DNA of 64,000 nucleotides from Thalassia testudinum (GCA_037157565.1 JAZHRO010000036.1:22680501-22744500), one strand, 5' to 3'. Numbered from the stretch's first letter, positions 1 to 11,642 are shown. Notes: generated from the letters alone by a model not told the origin. A program made the numbers and translations.

Positions 1-49
1 GTTGAAGTTGGTGTTCAAGGTTGTTCTCCTCTTCAATGGGTTGTGCCAT
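1..49 (-). pseudogene. Element 1 gag, N-terminal start (cut by window edge)
   Basis: On the minus strand an ATG at 49-47 opens a frame beginning MAQPIEEENN, which runs off the left edge of the window. A Ser/Asp/Pro-rich stretch (SDSDPNSPSP) directly precedes it in frame. The same arrangement is seen in element H, where an S/D-rich stretch precedes MANPANSN. In Athila/Tat elements gag starts about 1 kb after the primer binding site, and here the distance from the PBS at 1132-1149 is about 1.1 kb. Only 16 codons are visible, so identification rests on context and on the parallel with H. Confidence 0.5.
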
Positions 50-1131
50 GATGGGAGAAGGAGAATTAGGATCTGAATCAGATGAAAGATTTATGTGGTG
101 GGGTTGCTGCACAAACAAGGGCGTCGAGGCTTGGCCTCGATGAGAGTGAATTTCTAAAGGAGGTCTTGTGGGTGGTCTTAAGGACCTCCTACCGAACATG
201 CACCGAAAGATGTGATGAGATTAGAAGGTGCTAGACCCAATCAAGACACCCAAAAATTGTTGGGTGACTATAGAGGTTCGGGGCAGATGGACCCCTGGAT
301 CAGAAGATCGCCCACCTGAGAAATACCTGGGCAGCCAGAGAGGGAGAGTCCCGCAAAGACCCCTACACGGTAGAGCGTCCCCACGGGTTACAGGGTTTCC
401 CCCACCCGACCTCACTTGTCACTGCGGTTCCAGGTAGACCAGAATGGGGACCTTGACCTCTTAAGTCTACCTTTTTTTTATTTTAAGATCAAGGTGCTTA
501 ATGTTCCACTTGAACTTTTAAGTATTTTGAGTGTAAAAAGGTGACCTAATTTTAAGGTTGGTTGACCCAAGGGATCAACTTCACCTCTTGGTCCTTTGAG
601 AGTATGGTTCAAATGGATTAAAAACCTGATTTGCTTAGGATTCCTCTTGTATAGATCTTTCCAAACACGGTTTAGGCACACCTCATTTTGGAAAATTTGT
701 TTCTTTATTTAAGAGGAGATGCGTCTCTAAAAACCCTAGCTTTGCAATCCCTAACTTGGCTCTAGTGGGTCCAATTTAGTTGCTTTAGAAATTAGCACCT
801 AGGGCTCAATCAAGAAAGTTTTAGCCCTAGTTGCCTTAGTTGGATGAACAGACAAAAATATGTTGAAATGAAAATCAGGCAACTTGATGAGTTACTAAAT
901 ATGAAACAGGTAGCCCTAAGTTGATTTTTCTCTTTTTTTTTCCTTTTTAGATTTTGAGAGGGTTAAGAGAGAGGGCTTATGGAAATTACCTGTTCCTTGG
1001 AGAGTCTGTTGTGCAGTTATTGCTCTTTCCTTTTTGATTTGCTTTCCCTGCTTGAACACAACAAAAGAGAGAAGTTAAGTCAGATATTAGATAGAAAAAT
1101 TGTAATCAAAATCTTTAAAAGTGCCCGTTGC
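50..1131 (-). other. Element 1 untranslated leader between PBS and gag
   Basis: This is the minus-strand leader between the PBS and the gag start. No recognisable coding frame is present. Short open frames on both strands have no family resemblance and are treated as chance. A long leader of this size is usual for Athila/Tat elements and is where packaging and dimerisation signals are expected, but none can be named here. Confidence 0.6.
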
Positions 1132-1149
1132 TCCCCGGCAACGGCGCCA
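1132..1149 (-). promoter_or_regulatory. Primer binding site of element 1
   Basis: Read on the minus strand this is TGGCGCCGTTGCCGGGGA, the characteristic Athila/Tat primer binding site. It lies 3 bases beyond the LTR boundary at 1153. It is the least decayed of the three gypsy PBS copies in the window: B has TGGCATCATTGCCGGGGA and H has TGGTGTCGTTGCTGGGGA, which differ from it only by transitions. Confidence 0.85.
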
Positions 1150-1380
1150 AAATGTTCTCACATTTTTGTGCGGCTTTAAAGTATATCACGTTGTAGTATA
1201 ACCGACAAAACGTTCAAACAAATATAATGAATTTTATTACTCGAAAAACTAAAGTATCCGAGGTCGAACACAGGGAGCAAGCTCAGTACTTTTTAAAACC
1301 AAACAATACAACTGTTAAATGAAAAGGATTGATTCAAAGAGAGAATTTTAAAAAGGATTTGAGAAATAAAAATAGAATTG

Positions 1381-1406
1381 GACGTCTGATTTCTGTATCA
1401 GACGTC
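1381..1406. repeat. GACGTC hairpin in element 1 LTR
   Basis: Perfect 10-bp inverted repeat (GACGTCTGAT / ATCAGACGTC) with a 6-base loop. GACGTC is the core recognised by many plant bZIP factors. Related TCAGAC(G/A)TC motifs occur in the LTRs near 20363-20430, 28170-28200 and 30514-30545. Any regulatory role is inference. Confidence 0.6.
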
Positions 1407-2809
1407 TTAAATGTAATCTCCTTTCTCTCTTCTTCTTTGTTGCTCTTCTCTTTCTTCTGCCTTGTCTTCCTTCTTCCTTCTTCTTCTCTGCGAAAACTTC
1501 TCCTTTCACTGCTACACAGCCTCTTCCTTCTTCTCTTCCTATTCTGCAGCTGCTAAGTGTTCGCTGCCTCTTTCGCTTCTTCCTTCCTGCACACAGCACA
1601 TTCAAAGCAAAACCTACACCCGTCCCTCTACCCAAGCGTCTCTCTCTCTCTCAAGCAATTCACTCAACGACGCTTTCCCAGAGCCACATGAGTAGTTGGG
1701 TCGGATTCGCACCCGGGACTAGGTGCACCGGCAGGTGGTGATGCACGAGGAGTGCAAAGGTTTAGGTCGGGTCGGATCCCGCCAGATCTGCGAGGTCAAG
1801 CCGCGGACGAGGCGGGTGTGAGGGCAGGTGAGGGACCTCACCCCTGTGCTTACGGAGGCAATGGGATTAAGACACAAAAATAATTTATATGATACCTGTG
1901 TTTTGCAATCCCACGATGTGGGACTATCTGGTCGGTCCTGCTTTCGCGCCCGCAGAGCTTTCATCACGCGATTGCTCCAGCTGCTGGACTCTCTGTGCGA
2001 CTTGCTAGCCTCACTCACTTCGCGACACTCGCGTGAGTCTGCTGCACCTGCAGCCTGGGAGTCCTGGTACCTGAAGCTGCTGCAAGCTCCTTGCTGCTTC
2101 GGCTGATAATGGCGGCCGGAGCTTAAACCTGTCACACACAAAAATGGCCTATTGGCCCAATCAGATTGGCTAGAAACCTTTGCCGTGGCACGGCGAAGGC
2201 GGTGCTGTAGGCTGCAGGTCGGCCTAGGCGTGCGTGCCTAGGTCAACCTGTGGCCGGAGATGTTGGGTTGTTCAGGGGGTGATTGTGGAGGTCTGGAGTG
2301 GCAGTGGTGGGGTGAAGTGAGTTCCTGGTGGTGAGGCGGAGCTCGAGAGGGGGTTGGTGAGCCGCATGGAGGGGCGGAGTGGTGTGGGCAGCTCGCCGGA
2401 GGGAGGTCGGAGGCGAGGACGATGGAGGTGGTTAGGCACTGTCGAGGGGTAATCAGATAAAATAGTAAGGGGAAAAGAGAGAGGAGAGGAGGGAGAAGGT
2501 ATCTGGAGTGGTCTGGAAGGAAGGGAGGCGGCGGAGAGGACGGCACGTAACTGCCATCGTCGGGGAAGAAGGACCCTGAGGGAGGAAGCGGCGATGAAGA
2601 TGAGGTCAGGGGCACGGGCGCGTGGTACAGCGCGACGCGGGAGGAAGTGGCGGAGTTGACTCTGCTGCTGGTATGGCAGCAGAGCGATGAGAAGGAGGGG
2701 AGGAGGTCGCCGGAGCTTGCAGGTAGTTTGGCCGGAGATGGGAGAGGGGGAATTTGGAGGGGATCTCTGTCAAAATCAAGCTTAGGTTCTGCGGCTGGGT
2801 CTGCAAAGC

Positions 2810-2932
2810 CTTTTATAGGCGCTGGCTGAACCTTCTAGCGCGTGGAGATCGCGCAATCACCTCCGCCGGCTCGCCGGAGTTGGAAAGAGGGTGGATACCC
2901 CAATCTCTCGTGCGTTCACACGAGAGATTGGG
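2810..2932 (-). promoter_or_regulatory. Element 1 LTR promoter: TATA box plus upstream hairpin
   Basis: The minus strand carries CTATAAAAGG within 2808-2820, a strong plant TATA box. About 80 bp upstream in transcription order lies a perfect 14-bp inverted repeat with a 6-base loop at 2899-2932 (stem CCCAATCTCTCGTG). The same layout of hairpin then TATA is seen in the LTRs of B, A and G with different stem sequences. Confidence 0.65.
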
Positions 2933-3754
2933 TTCACACCAGCGATTGTAATTGGCTTTAGAAGGAAGGGAATTCCTCAGAGAATCCCCCTTCCATTTCT
3001 GGGAGGGAATCTCTGAGGGATTAGAGAGTAATCCCTCTCTAAACCTCGCCGGAGCTCGGTTCTACCCTAACAATGGCGGCCGGACCGGATTGCAAAGGGG
3101 GCGGAAAACTTAGGGGGCTCTCTGCAGAGATATTCAAACGATAGGGACCAAATTGTGCTTTGGGTGTACTAAATTGCAAAGTAGGTCAAGATGACCTCCC
3201 CTTAGGTCCAAATTTTGGTACGAACCTAATTTTGACCTAAGGAATCCAATGGTGAAGTTGGATTTTATGTTTGACCTCGTTTGTCTAGACATTTTGCATA
3301 AAAACCCAAATTAGGTTAATTGAAGAGCTAGGACCCTAATCTAGGTCAAACTGGGTTCCAAGGGCCAAATTAAGTGTTCCAAACCCTAGAGAATGTTTTT
3401 CCATGATTTTTAGAGGATTTACTTGATTTTTATTCTGACCGGAACCTTGTTAATTTATGCGAGTCTGTTTTAGGGTTACCAAGTGTCATTTAATTCTTAG
3501 ATTGCACATAAATCCATTTCTGATTGACTCAACCCACTTTTTATCTCATTTAGACCATTTGAGATATGTTTTGCCTCTGAGAAATCCCGTTTATGAACTG
3601 CAATTGTGAAATTACAGTTTTAACCTTTATTTCATGCTTTCTTCTCAGAGCACTTGTTCCTTCAGTTAAGTTGTCTTCTAGGTTATGTAGGAGCTTTTAT
3701 CTTCTTTATTGGGTCAAAATGAGCTAGTTATGGCTCATGATGAAGCTCTCATCA

Positions 3755-4517
3755 CGGTGCATCCATCAACCTAATTCCGACTTCTCTTTACGAGAAGTTT
3801 GAATTAGGTGAACTTCGGCCAATTTCAGTAACACTACAGTTAGCGGACCACTCGATCACAAATCCGCGAGGTGTTATTGAAGATGTTAAAGTTAAGGTCA
3901 AGGATTTCTATTTTCCTATAGATTTTCTTGTCCTTGACATGGATGTACCTAAAAATCTGAGGAACACGCCCATCATTCTGGGGCATTCGTTCCTGGCTAC
4001 CGCTAAGGCCAACATTAATTTTGAAAGCGGTAGCATGGAAATCACCTTTGGGGATCAATGAATGAAATTGCATACTTTTAAGGTGATTAATAAATTTTAG
4101 GATTATGGATTTATTAAGGAACTTGAGGAGGATAATGAAAACATTGAAACCTGTTTGATGATTTCTTCAACTGAATGTTCCTCCTTTGATGATGAATTTG
4201 ACCCGCAACCCTCTATGGTAGACCTGCCATCTTCTGAAGAGCTTATTGATTTTGTTCACTCACAACCACTTCCTCTTGTTGAGCCTTCAGCATCTTCCTT
4301 ACCATCAATCATCAACCCGCCCCAGCTTGAACTGAAACCATTGCTTGAGAATTTAAAATATCAATTTTTAGGACCTCAGAAGATGCTCCCTGTGATTATC
4401 AGTGCTAAATTAACAAAGGAGCAAGAGATTAAATTGATCCAGGTCCTAAAGGAACATAAGGAGGCAATTGGTTGGACCATTCATGACCTCAGGGGGATCG
4501 AGCCACTGCAATCATAG
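3755..4517 (+). pseudogene. Element A protease C-terminal part and linker to RT
   Basis: The frame opens at GASINLIP, the end of the retropepsin catalytic loop (the D-L is cut off by element 1), then shows the family block around residues 25-95 (QLADHS, GVIEDVKVKV, PIILGHSFLATA). A stop at 4059-4061 falls just after FGDQ. A Ser/Pro-rich linker follows from 4155, ending in the RT entry motif AIGWTIHDLRGIEP. The frame shifts near 4505. The protease would have cleaved the Gag-Pol polyprotein inside the particle. This copy is inactive. Confidence 0.8.
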
Positions 4518-5250
4518 AATATTCTTGGAAGATAGATCTCGCCCTTCTCACCAGATGTAGAGGAGATTAAATCCAAATATGAGAGAAGTGGTCAGAAAGG
4601 AAATCATCAAGTGGCTCGATGTAGGAATTATTTATCTAATCTCTGATAGCCCCTGAGTAGGTCCCATGCAGATTGTTTCCAAGAATGTTGGGATTACAAT
4701 TGTGACTAACGGGAGAGGAGAATCTATCACAACATGCTCAGCTTCCTCTTGGAGGGTTTGTATTGATTACAGGAAACTGAACACAGCCACTAAAAAGGAT
4801 CATTTTCCCTTGCCTTTCATTGATCAAATCTTGGAAAGACTAGCCGGGTAGAAGTACTTCTATTTTCTTGATGGCTACTCGAGATACAACCAAGTTCCTA
4901 TCCATCCCGAGGATTAGGAGAAAACTACTTTCACCTGTCCCTACGGAACCTTTACTTTCCGTAGGATGCCTTTTGGTTTATGCAATGCACTTGCGACTTT
5001 TCAAAGGTGTATGCTAGCCATATTCTCTGACATGGTGGGAGAGTTTATGGAAGTCTTCATGGACGATTTCTCTATTTTCGGAGAATCGTTTGATTCTTGT
5101 TTGGCTAATTTGGAAATGATTCTTAAGCGATGTATCAAAACACGATTGGTCCTTAGCTGGGAAAAGAGTCCTTTCATGACCCAAGGCATCATTTTGGGTC
5201 ATGTAATCTCTTAATGGGGAATCAAAGTGAATAAAGCTAAGGTTGGTGCT
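4518..5250 (+). pseudogene. Element A reverse transcriptase, N-terminal two thirds
   Basis: RT palm and fingers blocks are readable in one frame: [52 protein letters not shown] and the catalytic FMDDFSIFG near 5056-5085. Premature stops occur in the intervening stretches; where the residue can be guessed from element B they mostly fit CAG to TAG or TGG to TGA changes. The gene is cut at 5250 by the TG..CA insertion, and the rest continues at 9529. The FMDD form of the active site is usual for Athila-type elements. Confidence 0.85.
5246..5250. repeat. Target duplication, left copy (GTGCT)
   Basis: GTGCT here and ATGCT at 9529-9533 flank the insertion 5251-9528. The one mismatch falls in a codon expected to be GAT from the RT family, so the left copy has mutated since insertion. 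Confidence 0.65.
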
Positions 5251-8200
5251 TGAATGCTAATGTGTATATAACACAATGGTTGTATGACAATGAATGATTA
5301 TTGTTATGATCATCTCGTTGTAGTATAGGGTGTATAATATAACATTAAGAATGTCGTATAGTGGTGAGTATGGGTGAGTACCAGTCATTACAACCATTAT
5401 TATCATTTTCTTATTTATCTAATTTTTACTGGTTTTGTTCCAAGTCGTTCACTGGGAGGCAATTTATTGAATTACATCGTTCACTCTTTGATATCAAAAT
5501 TATCCTCTAATTCCAAAAAGAAACTTTACATCTTATTAAAGAATGAATGAATGTGTGTTTTATTTACCTAATTACTAAGAAATACTTGTAAAAATACTAA
5601 CTATGAACAAGCATCAAACAATCTATTATTATACTCTAAACTATGTATTTACAAGTTATCCTATTAGTACTAACATAATAGTACATAATACATTAGAATG
5701 CAATGGTGTAGAAACTTAACTTATTAGTCTATTATGTATAGTAACATATACAGCAGTTTCAGTGACAGATATAAGCGTTGCTAAATCTCAGAAAACACTA
5801 TATTCAACCTAAAGAAGCAAACTGAGGTCTTTAGCGACGTTTATAGTGTCATTTTATTCTGTTAGTAATTATATGGGTTTTATTTATACAAATGTAATGG
5901 GCTATAGCGACGTTTCTTCTTCTCTTTTGTTTTTGCGTTATGTTTCGGCCTTAAGAGAGCTTTCAAGTGCTGTGGCGAAGGGGATTAAGCAACCGTCATT
6001 AGCTTTTTATTATTCAGTTTAAAATTTATTTAATTTGTGGGTGTGCTTTTCGAGGGATACGCTGCACCCAGAGGGCGGGACCTAACCTCTACTAAGCACG
6101 CCCTAATCTTTAGTTAGGTGGCTTAATTACGTTTTCATGCTAAGCGCTGGACCTCAGCCATGCACCACACACACACACGCTCGGGCCCCCGGCCCCAAAC
6201 ACACATCACACATTTATCGCAAATCAGACAGAGTAGTCAGACCAGAGTTCAATGGGTAATCGGGTCGCATAAGAGGATCGCGTTTCGGGTGCCCGGCACC
6301 GTGACGACTGCGTAACCTATAGCATAATTAACTTATATGGTGCTGCGTCTGACTTGCAGCGCATGATGTGGCGCTATTCCAGCGCCACATTGTGCACTGG
6401 AAGTCAGCCGCAGCTGCTTCTGGGCACGTTTTTGGTCCTCGATTTGGGGGCCATAAATTATTAAAAAAAATAAAATAAAATATGGTAAATAAAATATTTA
6501 CATAATACTACATAGTTGATTTATTAATTTTGAATTTTAAATATATTTACTATACAAATAAATTCGTTAAACTATGCTGATTATACAGGTGGATTTAGGT
6601 GATTAAATAGTTAATTACTTATAAAATAATTAGTAAATGGTCTAATTGACCTTAAATAGTTTCAATTTACATACTTAAGTATTTAATACATATTTTTATT
6701 GTATTTTTACGAATTTATTTATGTTTTATTTAGGCTAAAATAGCAATTCTGTGTAGTTTATAATTAAAACTAAGTTACAGTAAGCTGTACTAGGTATAAA
6801 TACACTTTAATTAGCTTAAATTACTTACTATATATATTATCCTAAGTTTATAGATTTATTTAATTTAATTATAGCTATAAATTATTAATTTAGCTAAGTT
6901 ACTCTATAATTTAGCTATTAAATATGTAAATAGGGATTTGTTTATATATATATACATTATTAAGTAGATACATACATAATAGTTTAGTATATAAACATAT
7001 ATTTACATAGATTACATATGTATATGGATTTATGTACAGGTTTTATACATATTTACAGTATAACTATGTATCTTACTTACATAATTAGGCTATATGTTAT
7101 AGTTATAATACTAAGGATAGGTATATTTACAGTTTTAAAATAAGTATGTATAATTAGGTTTTAGTAGGAAGTTAGGAAATGAGGGAAGAAGGGTTAATTA
7201 AGTTTTGATTTCAATTTAAACAGCAGCTAAGCTACTGTCAGAGAAGATGGAGAGGGATGAGAAGGTGTGCTGTTCAGGGTGTTTTGTTTAGCATCAGCAG
7301 TGGCTTAAGCCACTGTCAAATGGGCTAACTGCTGCTGCAGTTAGTCCACTTGAAGAGAGGGATGTATTCAACAGATGAGAGGAAAATTTAGAGAAGAAGG
7401 GAGTTTAGAGAAGAGGGGAATGTAGCTGCTAGATGCAGCATGTTGCTGTGTAACTGGGAGTAAGATAAAATTCAAAACAAACTAAACATTAAAGAGTTGA
7501 AATCCAAATCTGATAGGGGTTTAAATCCCACGAAAATCTCATAAGAATTCAGTTCAAATACCCACAAGGAAAAACCTTATCAGAAGCATCATTTTAGATC
7601 AAAACAGCAAATGGCATTGAGTTAGTCTTTTCCTAATGCTATAGACAGCATGAAGGAGAACTTAACTCAATCAATTAAAACCAAAAAACATACCATCCCA
7701 GTTTCTCGCAACCTTAAGGAGTATGGAGAACTCCTTAGGTTAGGAAATCACCATACAAAAATAATCATCAAAACAGGTGGTGTATGACAGTTCTGAAATG
7801 GCAAAACAGACTAAGAATGCATTAAAGGAATTTATAAAAGCTTGCGAATGCATTCAGATCAAGGTAGAAACAGATTCATGAAAGGCTCTTCTGAGTTGTT
7901 CTCTGTCACCAGAGAACTTCTCAGAGTCCTTGCCCACAATGAAAACCAAAAACCCCTTCAATTTGTCAGATCTGTCAAAACATTTCAGAGAGTAAAAATC
8001 CTTTAAAATCCAAATCAAAAGTGCTCTGACAAACTGAGGCAATCCATTTAAAACAAAGGGGCTTTTGTGAAACAAATGGAGTGAGTGAGAAGCCCCAAAT
8101 GGTGCTTGTGACGCCATTTTCAGATCTGAGGCAGTGCACCATCAGATCTGAAATTGGGTCAGGATGTGTGGGTGATTGATGAAAAATTCATCGTTAAAAG

Positions 8201-9528
8201 GAAAACAAGAATCAGATTTGGATGATGGAAAAACAAAACATGAAGAGGGAGATAAATTGAACAATGAACAGATGATTCTTCCCCTCTGATCTGGACTGAT
8301 CAGAGGAGGTGAGGGAGGGGATCTAATACTAATTCTACTCCTAAGACTAATCTAACTACAGCTAACATTAAACACTAACAATTAAAACTAAATCTATTCT
8401 AAACTACTGCAAACTAAATCTAACACTACTTGTGCAGAATTAAAAACCTAAACTAAAAGGAAGAATGGGACCTATGGGTCCTTAGCCGACGGCTAAGGAG
8501 GAAGAAAGGAGGAGGGTGACTCCAGCGGAGGGAAGAGTCTGCTAGTGAGACTCCAGGGTCGTCCTTAGGTGCTACGAGGTCCTTAGCGACGAGGAGGGTC
8601 GAGAGCAGGCGATGATTCCACAGCCGGTGGCTGTGCAATCAGGGTCTAGATGAGGAGGAGAGACTGGAGTGGATGAACTGATCGCTAAGAGATGTAGGAG
8701 GGAGCGATCCCTTGCGCACGACACCACTGAGGTGCTTAAGTAGCAGCTCAGTGATTGGAATCACCGCAAGGGTGAGGTTAATCAAAATTAAGCCGGCGGT
8801 GAGGATGAGATGGGTAGAGCGTGCGGCGAGTCAAGAGAGAGATCTGACCGTCAGATGAGATCTGGGAAGAGAGGTGAACACATGCACCGAATCGCGCGAA
8901 GGTTCCATTTGATTCCAGCCGCAGATCGAGATCAAAAGTGCGATGGACGGTCGAGAATGGCTGTGTTCTTCGCGTGCTACAGTGCGCGTGAAGAACACCG
9001 GCTTCTCTCTGAAATGAGGGAAAACTTGCAGGAAGACCCTTGAACGAAGGGGTAGAAGAATAGAGTGCAGGTCCAAAAGTGAAAAGAACTATAACTGGAA
9101 GGGCCTTGCAGTCATACAGAAGGGTCCCTACGGCTTGCAAAAAGGTCCAAGAAGGAGTTTTGAAGGGTAGAAATGTAATGCATGAAGGACCTAATTGTAA
9201 TCTATTTATTTCTAAGCCTAAATGATGTCCAATTGCTTTCAAATTTTTACATGTGCTTAATTGAACATTTAAGACATTGATTTTACTTCTGATTTGTCTT
9301 CTCAAACTTGTTTATGTGTTCAATTGATGCATGGATCATCATTTGTTCTTTAGTTTTCAGAATATCTCATTTTTGTGACCTAATTAGGAGGTTTTAACAC
9401 ACATTAAAAGTTTTAGGTCTTTTCTTTAATTCCCACACTTAACCCTTTTTATATGTTAATTTGATATTGTTTTGCTTAGTGTCTAGCTTAATTTCGGCCT
9501 TTTAGCCATGATGAGTAGCCACTCATCA
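5251..9528 (-). mobile_element. 4.3 kb TG..CA insertion in element A RT, probable solo LTR or non-autonomous element
   Basis: The segment starts TGAATGCTAATG and ends GCCACTCATCA, with a 5-bp target duplication on each side, and the RT frame resumes cleanly at its right edge. It carries no gag or pol motif on either strand. I found no internal second copy of its ends and no PBS, so a large solo LTR of a Tat-type element is the best reading. Its minus-strand start (TGATGAGTGGCTACTCATCATGG) resembles the start of the element 1 LTR, which suggests minus orientation. Contents: TAGCGACG motifs near 5830-5910, an (AC)n run near 6165, an AT-rich stretch 6440-7150, and a GC-richer part 8450-9000 with an inverted repeat at 8963-8998. 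A 4.3 kb length is long but within the range of Tat-type LTRs. Confidence 0.65.
8963..8998. repeat. Inverted repeat in the 4.3 kb insertion
   Basis: GTGTTCTTC at 8963-8971 pairs perfectly with GAAGAACAC at 8990-8998, and the stem extends inward through G-U and G-C pairs. If this insertion is a minus-strand LTR, the hairpin lies upstream of a weak TATA-like stretch near 8735, a looser version of the layout in the other LTRs. Confidence 0.45.
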
Positions 9529-10135
9529 ATGCTATCGCTAAACTTCCTCCTCCCACATCTGTTAAACAAATCCGATCATTTCTTGGTCATGTAGGATTCT
9601 ATCGAAGATTCATTAAGGATTTCTCGAAGGTTGCTCATCTCTTGAGCAATCTTCTTGCCAAAGAAATGCCGTTTGTTTTCAACGAATCATGCCGAAAGGC
9701 ATTTGATTTCCTGAAAACGGCAGTCACCTGTGCTCCAATATTGCAACCACCAATTTGGACAGCCCCTTTTGAGATCATGATCGACGCTTCTGATTACGTG
9801 GTCGAGGCTGTCTTGGGTCAGAAAATTGATAGAAAGCCCTTTGTCATCTACTACGGTAGTAAAACTTTGGATGAAGCCTAGAAGAATTACACTGTTACTG
9901 AGAAGGAATTACTAGCTGTAGTGTTCACTATGGAAAAATTCAGAGCATATCTCTTAAGGTCTCATGTTATCATCTATACCGACCACTCATCCTTGAGACA
10001 TCTCTTGGCCAAAAAGGATGCCAAACCTTGGCTTATTCGTTGGATTCTTCTGCTTCAAGAATTTGATCTTGAAATCAAGGATAAAATCGGGGTACAAAAT
10101 GTGGTGGCGGATCATTTATCGAGACTCCTAGGTGA
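9529..10135 (+). pseudogene. Element A RT thumb and RNase H
   Basis: The frame resumes after the insertion with [20 protein letters not shown] and [11 protein letters not shown], the connection after the RT palm. RNase H follows: DASDYVVEAVLGQ (first catalytic Asp), [11 protein letters not shown] (Glu), [11 protein letters not shown] (Asp), and [10 protein letters not shown] at the end of the domain. One in-frame TAG at 9879-9881 lies where element B has a Gln codon. RNase H degrades the RNA strand of the RNA:DNA hybrid during reverse transcription. Apart from the single stop this is the best preserved stretch of element A. Confidence 0.85.
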
Positions 10136-10768
10136 TTCTTCTCGTTTGAACATCCCAATTGTTGACACTTTTTTAAACGAAGCTATTCTTACAGTTTCAA
10201 GTGTCCAAACCCCATGGTTTGCTGACATTGTTAACTATTTGGCCGTTGGTCAAATCCCCCAGGATTGGACCAGGCAACAACGGGATAGACTCAAATCTGA
10301 GGCCAAATATTACTTCTGGGAGGACCCTGAACTGTACCGCATCGGCTCTGATCAGATTATTCGCCGATGTGTACCGGAGAATGAATTCAGCAGTATTCTC
10401 GAGTTCTGCCATGCATCTGTGTGTGGTGGACATTTCTCCAGGAAAAAGATGGCTGCAAAAATCTTGCAATCTGGCTTCTATTGGCTGTCTTTATTTAAGG
10501 ATGCCCAGGATTTATCAAGGTCATGTTCTCGATGTCAGGCACTTGGGAGCACAACTAAGAGAGATATGATGTCTCTAAACCCAATTCTTCTTGTCAAAAT
10601 TTTCGATGTTTGGGGCATCAATTTCATGGGACCCTTTCTCCCTTCATTTGGACATCAATACATTCTTGTTGCTGTTGATTATGTGTCCAAACGGATTGAG
10701 ACAATTCCCACCCAAACCAATGACCATAAGGTGGTCATCGATTTTGTCAAGAAAAATATCTTTAGTAG
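10136..10768 (+). pseudogene. Element A integrase, N-terminal half
   Basis: The open frame continues from RNase H into the integrase zinc-binding region (ending CSRC, near 10533) and the core start [11 protein letters not shown], where the first catalytic Asp is Asn. It then reads VDYVSKRIE and is cut at 10768, just after VKKNIFS, by element B. The catalytic core resumes at 23635. Integrase inserts the cDNA into the host genome and makes the 5-bp target duplication. Confidence 0.85.
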
Positions 10769-11210
10769 TAATAACATTGCATATGGGGGTGATAATTCTG
10801 TTAAATAGGGCCCATCTTAAGAATAAAAGGCACAACATAAGTAGAATGGGAGCATTGCATGCATCATATGCCAAGATTGCTTATAAAATAGTATTAACGG
10901 CTTTTTGTATAAGCACTTATCAAAGCAGGTCTCAGATGAGCAATCAGACCGCACAGATGGATTCAGAATGACGAACGGAGTCCAACGGACTCAAAATCGG
11001 CCAAATCCAACATCCGAACCTCCCATAATGGGCCCAAGAAGTTCTGACCGTTGATCTGATGATCAACTGCCCTCGATGCACCACTTGGTGCCCGCTCACC
11101 CCGCCCCCGCTTCCACCTTCAACCAGAGATCAGATCTCAGTTGTCGATCTTTGATCGGATGGCTAAGAACCGCGTGCACACCCACGGTTGCTGCGACCAA
11201 GCAACGGGCG

Positions 11211-11262
11211 TAACGCAGCAGTTAAAGTGCACGCCTGAGCTCACACGACGTGGGTTCGAGCC
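11211..11262 (+). promoter_or_regulatory. tRNA-like Pol III A and B boxes in element B 5' LTR
   Basis: A-box-like TAACGCAGCAG at 11211 and B-box GGTTCGAGCC at 11253, 42 bases start to start. The A box has one mismatch to TRGCNNAGYNGG. The equivalent pair in the 3' LTR (22688, 22730) matches better. See the finding on all five LTRs. Confidence 0.6.
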
Positions 11263-11571
11263 GCGCGGTGCGGGAATTCGAAAATAGCGAGGCACGTGGA
11301 TGAAATTTAGCTGTAGATCCGTACGCGAACGGTGACGATAGTGCCATGCGACGTGCCCTCAGGAGCAGATCAGCCATGCGCGCGCGCACGTCGGATGACA
11401 ATGCTCGCACACATGAGCACTCAAGGTGCGATCCGAGCGTGCCCGGGTGAAGATCTCAACCATTCGATCTTCGATCGGACGGCTTTCATGCCACGCCCAC
11501 GGATCGAGCATGAGGAAGAACGGCACGGGTGAGCGATCGACGGGCTGGGGGCTTCACCGACGATTTTGGAA

Positions 11572-11642
11572 GGGTTTTAGCGACATCCAGGGACGTCGCT
11601 AAAACCCCTTCTTCATTTGGAAAGCCCTTCTCCCTATTTAAA
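11572..11642 (+). promoter_or_regulatory. Element B 5' LTR promoter: palindrome and TATA box
   Basis: GGGTTTTAGCGACATCC at 11572-11588 pairs with 11591-11607 with one mismatch, forming a near-perfect palindrome. The TATA box CTATTTAAAC follows at 11634. The predicted transcript start would lie about 30 bases further on. Confidence 0.7.

Larger units (their letters stand above)
1153..3754 (-). repeat. 5' LTR of element 1 (about 2.6 kb, minus strand)
   Basis: On the minus strand the LTR starts TGATGAGAGC at 3754 and ends GAGAACA at 1153, directly before the PBS, giving TG..CA termini. Its right end interrupts element A's protease immediately before the Gly-Ala-Ser of the catalytic loop, so 3755-3759 (CGGTG) is the expected target duplication; the partner copy lies outside the window. 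Internal landmarks on the minus strand are a TATA box near 2818-2810, a strong hairpin upstream of it, and a U5 block near 1285-1255 containing TCCCTGTGTTCGACC, a motif shared with other gypsy LTRs here. The plus-strand pyrimidine-rich stretch around 1420-1540 reads open but is LTR sequence, not a gene. LTRs at 27577-28538 and 30400-33318 are related. Confidence 0.8.

Noticed and set aside
1348..1635. Open frames on both strands in the pyrimidine-rich part of the element 1 LTR
   Set aside because: Low-complexity Ser/Leu or Arg/Lys/Glu products from CT/AG-rich LTR sequence; no motif and no conservation in the related LTRs.
2238..2829. Pro/Ser-rich minus-strand frame and its plus-strand shadow
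   Set aside because: Inside the LTR, spanning its TATA region; composition-driven and without family resemblance.
3829..3850. CACTACAG as the terminus of a CACTA transposon
   Set aside because: It is in frame in element A's protease (the codons before QLADHS); there is no matching inverted end.
11205..11265. A functional tRNA gene
   Set aside because: The A and B boxes are present but I could not build the acceptor stem or anticodon arm of a tRNA cloverleaf, and the same segment recurs in the LTRs with many changes.
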